Source: Priapulus caudatus (lineage: Eukaryota; Priapulida; Priapulimorpha; Priapulimorphida; Priapulidae). Taken from it: DNA of 37,960 nt. The number at the start of each line of letters is the position of its first letter. Position 1 is the first letter of the stretch. Under the pieces are notes generated by a model that was given only the letters and a program-made list of their open reading frames with translations, was not told where the DNA came from and made no database searches. Location: assembly GCF_000485595.1 (NCBI RefSeq), contig NW_014577520.1, positions 204,072-242,031 of the forward strand, written 5' to 3'. Below, in pieces: positions 35,301 through 37,960 of this stretch. A program made the position numbers and the translations under genes.

Positions 35301-36439
35301 CATTTAGTAAATGAAGCCGATTTAATTATTCTTATATGCTTGAAAACAAATTTTAATAAATAAAGAGTAGAGGTAGGCCAGAAAGAGCTACCCGGTTAGT
35401 ATATAAGGCCATAATAAAAATATTGTTTGTTTGCCCTCACCCGACCGACCCGCCAAAAAGGGGCCGACTCAAAACATTTTATTGATCTTTCTTTTTTTTC
35501 TTTTTTTAAACAAATTGTATCATTGTACATTAAAGAAATCTGTAGGCAATACATTATATGTACCAAGCAAAAGAAACATTCAACATAAAAGGTATCTCCA
35601 CACAAGCACACCCGAGCACGTAGACACCACGCTGAATTTGTAAAATTCCACGCCCTCAAAAAAAATAGAAAAGCCGACCTAACTACCCAAACTTTTCAGC
35701 CTGGGTCGGGTGAGGGCAAACAAAGATTTTTTTAATTGTGGCCTAAGGATCCATGTTCTAAACTGCTAGTGTTTCTATTACTTCATGCAAGCTACCGTTA
35801 ACAAGATGTAGGGACATGGTCTCGCGAGAAACAAGTGACACCATCATGTAAACACGTCAACTAGAATTCAACAAATGAGAGTTCAATTATTGCATGTTTA
35901 GGTGAAAGTAACGATGTAACGAGCATTCTATAACATGTTACTGTTAGCTTTACTTTTTACACTTGCTGTTAGTGTTACTCAAGCAATACCAGTACTGTTA
36001 TTGTCAGAAAAATACGAAAACAGTCAGGAGTGTTAAAATCTTCACTTTCAGCACACCGTCACCGAGCTTGTTGGGGTCACGGTAAGCGGTGTTAATTTCT
36101 ACTTAACTATATTTGCCATTTGGTTGACGGTATATGCTACCTCACAAACACTCTGGCAATAAATAAAATTCGTGTTTATTTACTATACTCTATCATATTA
36201 ACGGCCCAAGTGCCTGAGCCAGTGTCTGTCACTACACACTGTCAGTGTCAGTAGTACAGTGTCAGTACACTGTACAGTAGTACCGATTTAGACCTAGGTA
36301 GACATGGAGTTTTGATATTTTTACATTCTCGATTGCTAGTCACAGAACCTGTGTTCGTGCGATACAACGGCACATAGTTGAGTTTGATAAGATGTTGATT
36401 TAACAACTTACTTTCCAAATAATCCTCTAAATAAAGCAT
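29313..36439 (-). CDS. ING3: ING3 (inhibitor of growth 3) PHD-finger protein, complete (10 exons, 401 aa)
   Basis: Exons: 36439-36412, 34456-34385, 33383-33274, 32775-32613, 32330-32277, 31936-31823, 31132-31002, 30668-30487, 29935-29731 and 29459-29313. They total 1206 bases with consistent phases and GT..AG borders; stop TGA at 29313-29315. ING3 is a subunit of the NuA4/TIP60 histone acetyltransferase complex in the nucleus and reads H3K4me3. Seen: N-terminal ING domain ([74 protein letters not shown]), a Ser/Ala-rich middle with the ING3 signature [14 protein letters not shown], and a C-terminal PHD finger at about 335-382 (C336, C338, C349, C354, H360, C363, C376, C379) with [20 protein letters not shown]. 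Human ING3 is 418 aa. A basic Lys-rich tail follows the finger. AATAAA near 29186-29192 suggests a short 3' UTR. Confidence 0.96.
32974..33031. repeat. Near-perfect 19-bp inverted repeat (ING3 intron)
   Basis: ATCAGGGGTTAATAATGAC at 32974-32992 and GTCATTATTAACTCTTGAT at 33013-33031 pair with two mismatches around 20 bases. Related to the palindromes at 26695 and 28323. Confidence 0.7.
33957..34021. repeat. Decayed ATCAAGAG inverted repeat (ING3 intron)
   Basis: ATCAAGAG at 33957 and CTCTTGAT at 34014-34021 are inverted; the left side continues ATGATAATA, like the other family members, but the arms no longer pair along their length. Confidence 0.45.
34152..34331. repeat. MITE with GTGGCAAATCCA inverted ends (ING3 intron)
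   Basis: CAGTGGCAAATCCAGGA on the left and the reverse complement of the right end CTGTGGCAAATCCAAGG match except for few bases. The 180-bp interior is G-rich (AGGGGGTGCAG, GGGGGG). It ends 53 bases from the second ING3 exon. Confidence 0.7.
34629..35001. repeat. MITE-like element with GAGTAGG...TGGGATGAT ends and GATAC motifs (ING3 intron 1)
   Basis: The ends GAGTAAGACTGGGAAGAT and, reverse-complemented on the right, GAGTAGGGGTGGGATGAT form an imperfect inverted repeat. The interior is rich in TATCGATAC / ATACGTAT motifs, a look shared by common non-autonomous hAT-type elements. Confidence 0.5.
35406..35744. repeat. MITE with ~40-bp inverted ends (ING3 intron 1)
   Basis: Left AGGCCATAATAAAAATATTG then TTTGCCCTCACCCGACC; the right end reverse-complemented reads AGGCCACAATTAAAAAAATC then the same TTTGCCCTCACCCGACC. 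The interior is non-coding and AT-rich. Confidence 0.7.
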
Positions 36440-36890
36440 TTTGTATTATGACAAGTTTAGAAACAAATTCATGCGGCAAACACTAAACACTGATCAGCCT
36501 TGCATGAAAGCTCTTCTCGGATTGGGCCCGCAGGCTTAAACATTCATTAATCAGTTTTATTAGCCAATCAGAATTGCGATATTATGTGTAGAAATTTGTG
36601 GCGGCTGCCATTACTATTTGAACAGAAGCAACCAATCGATAGCATGAATACCAACAGATGCTATCATATTTTTACAGTATAGGCACACCACATCTACTTT
36701 CTGCAAGAAATTCTTGCGTATTCTAATTAAACTCTTCATTATTAACTGCGATACTTTATTTTTATTGTATATAATATGATATGTGTTATAAGAATTTTAT
36801 CGACACGTTACGCCAGCAACTGAATATACTGTATCAGCTGTATATGGAGGCGCACTAAGAACTTTTTCGTTTAGTATTTCACCACTAGAA
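36440..36890. promoter_or_regulatory. Divergent promoter region between ING3 and the mitochondrial-type gene
   Basis: The 451 bases between two opposite start codons contain CCAAT at 36564-36568 and 36632-36636, and ATGGCAGCC (YY1-type, minus strand) at about 36603-36611. No TATA box at a sensible place is clear. A shared bidirectional promoter is inferred from the head-to-head arrangement. Confidence 0.45.
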
Positions 36891-36995
36891 ATGTATTCTG
36901 CTTGTAGACTTTTCACGCCTTCTCTCGTCCCACGATGTAGAGGAATTAAACAGTGTGTAAATGCAGTTGGCAAAACACGTTCTTATGCATCTGAG
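36891..36995 (+). CDS. First coding exon of an unidentified gene with mitochondrial presequence (partial)
   Basis: An ATG opens 35 codons that end in phase 0 at a good donor (GAG/GTAATA). The peptide starts MYSACRLFTPSLVPR and ends KTRSYASE. It has seven Arg/Lys, no acidic residue until the last position, and many Ser/Thr: a typical matrix-targeting presequence. RSY-AS near the end fits the R-3 cleavage motif (R-x-Y/[S or A]). No further exon is recognisable before the window ends, so the mature protein is unknown. It is head to head with ING3. Confidence 0.5.
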
Positions 36996-37075
36996 GTAAT
37001 ATTACTAGTGCTTATTTGCTGACTTGGTGAAAAGCCGGGTGTACAGTAGAGCGTAATTTTCATGATTTGTTCAAT

Positions 37076-37195
37076 CACAGGCCCTTGGAGGCTCAAGTTT
37101 CGAAAGAGTATAAGACTATATTAAGAGCGAAGCGACCTCTTCGCTCTTAATATAGTCTTATACTCTTTTGAAACTTGAGCCTCCAAGGGCCTGTG
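37076..37195. repeat. Foldback, 57-bp arms, 6-base loop, one mismatch
   Basis: The arm 37076-37132 starts CACAGGCCCTTGGAGGCTCA and pairs with 37139-37195 except for one position in GTTTC(G/A)AAAG. The loop is CGACCT. It lies in the presumed first intron of the mitochondrial-type gene. Confidence 0.9.
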
Positions 37196-37333
37196 GTTCA
37201 ATCATGATTCAGTCCATCCACATCATATGTTATAAGCTTGTGAAGCATTCAGGTTTTTCAGTCACAGAAAAGCAAAACAACAGAATTCCAGAGAAGCCAT
37301 AATATATCAATATCCAGAGAGACATGATACAAG

Positions 37334-37960
37334 ATTGCGTGGCACAGCTTTGCTGTTGATCCTAAGCGCTGCGCGCGGATGAGACGCGAAGTTCCGCGGG
37401 ATATGCGCACGCGACCGCAGGGATGTTCAAGTATGAAGCGCAGTCCGCAGTGGAGGCGTGCGCCAAATTCGAGGCCCGGCGCACGTCTCCACAGCGGTCA
37501 GCGGATGGTCTGTAGTTTTAGAAGATGACAATGATTATATGGACGATATTCTAGAAATTAGAGGTTATAATATAATATTACTTTTTGATTCAGCTAATCT
37601 GGGGCTAAACCGACCAGGCTCTCCGACTGTTACACGTCGTAGGAACAGTAGCCAATGTAGTGTTAAGCGAGAATGGAACTTGTGGCTAATCTCGAGCATG
37701 ACTGAGCGATTTTTATTAGTATATTATAACCTCTAATTTCTAGAATATCGTCCATATAATCATTGTCATCTTCTAAAACTACAGACCATCCGCTGACCGC
37801 TGTGGAGACGTGCGCCAGGCCTCGAATTTAGCGCTCGCCTACACTGCGGTCTGCGCGTCATACTTGAACATCCCTGCGGTCGCGTGCGCATATCCCGCGG
37901 AACTGCGCGTCTCATCCGCGCGCAGCGCTTAGGATCAACAGCAAAGCTGTGCCACGCAAT
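37334..37960. mobile_element. Long foldback element, ~243-bp arms, to window end
   Basis: The left arm 37334-37576 starts ATTGCGTGGCACAGCTTTGC; the right arm 37716-37960 is its reverse complement with a modest number of substitutions, ending exactly on the last base of the window. The spacer of about 140 bases has no recognised coding content. The outer arm is GC-rich (GCGCTGCGCGCGGATGAGAC) and the inner arm AT-rich. The element may extend past the window. Confidence 0.8.

Noticed and set aside
37458-37736. 92-codon plus-strand reading frame
   Set aside because: It lies across one arm and the spacer of the long foldback element and shows no protein features.

Overview
This is nuclear DNA from an animal, most likely a non-vertebrate. 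The genes are split by GT..AG introns of roughly 0.2 to 2 kb. Their products are animal or eukaryotic families: the inner nuclear membrane protein MAN1, CNBP, selenophosphate synthetase and ING3. The intergenic DNA and introns are AT-rich and full of short terminal-inverted-repeat elements, foldbacks and microsatellites. The species cannot be named from this. Open reading frames alone mislead here, because most real exons are 50 to 220 bases long and were found by joining splice sites and checking that reading phase carries through.

Layout. 1-7082 (+): the 3' part of a MAN1/LEMD3-like gene, 11 exons visible, N-terminal LEM half outside the window. 7083-11750: MAN1 3' flank, then the probable CNBP 3' UTR. 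11751-13797 (-): a complete three-exon CNBP-like zinc-knuckle gene. 13798-20392: about 6.6 kb without a recognisable protein gene, holding a nested transposon insertion, another inverted-repeat element and a possible promoter near 18.3 kb. 20393-25892 (-): a selenophosphate synthetase gene in eight exons. It has an in-frame UGA at the active-site position, followed 8 bases later by a 15-bp stem-loop. 25893-29312: microsatellites, a 595-base assembly gap, a dispersed repeat and small palindromes. 29313-36439 (-): a complete ten-exon ING3 gene. 36440-36890: a short divergent promoter region with two CCAAT boxes. 36891-36995 (+): the first coding exon of an unidentified gene whose start looks like a mitochondrial presequence. 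36996-37960: its intron, with two strong foldbacks.

The genes do not form one pathway. MAN1 acts at the nuclear envelope, ING3 reads histone H3K4me3 in the NuA4/TIP60 acetyltransferase complex, CNBP binds nucleic acids, and selenophosphate synthetase makes the selenium donor for selenocysteine. ING3 and the mitochondrial-type gene are head to head, 451 bp apart.

Most notable points: the recoded UGA in selenophosphate synthetase with its adjacent stem-loop and no SECIS that I could recognise by eye; a family of tiny palindromes sharing ATCARGRG ends; two intronic copies of an element built from many AACTCGGGTTAAGC-like motifs, one ending 20 bases from a splice acceptor; and a foldback with arms of about 240 bp at the window end.
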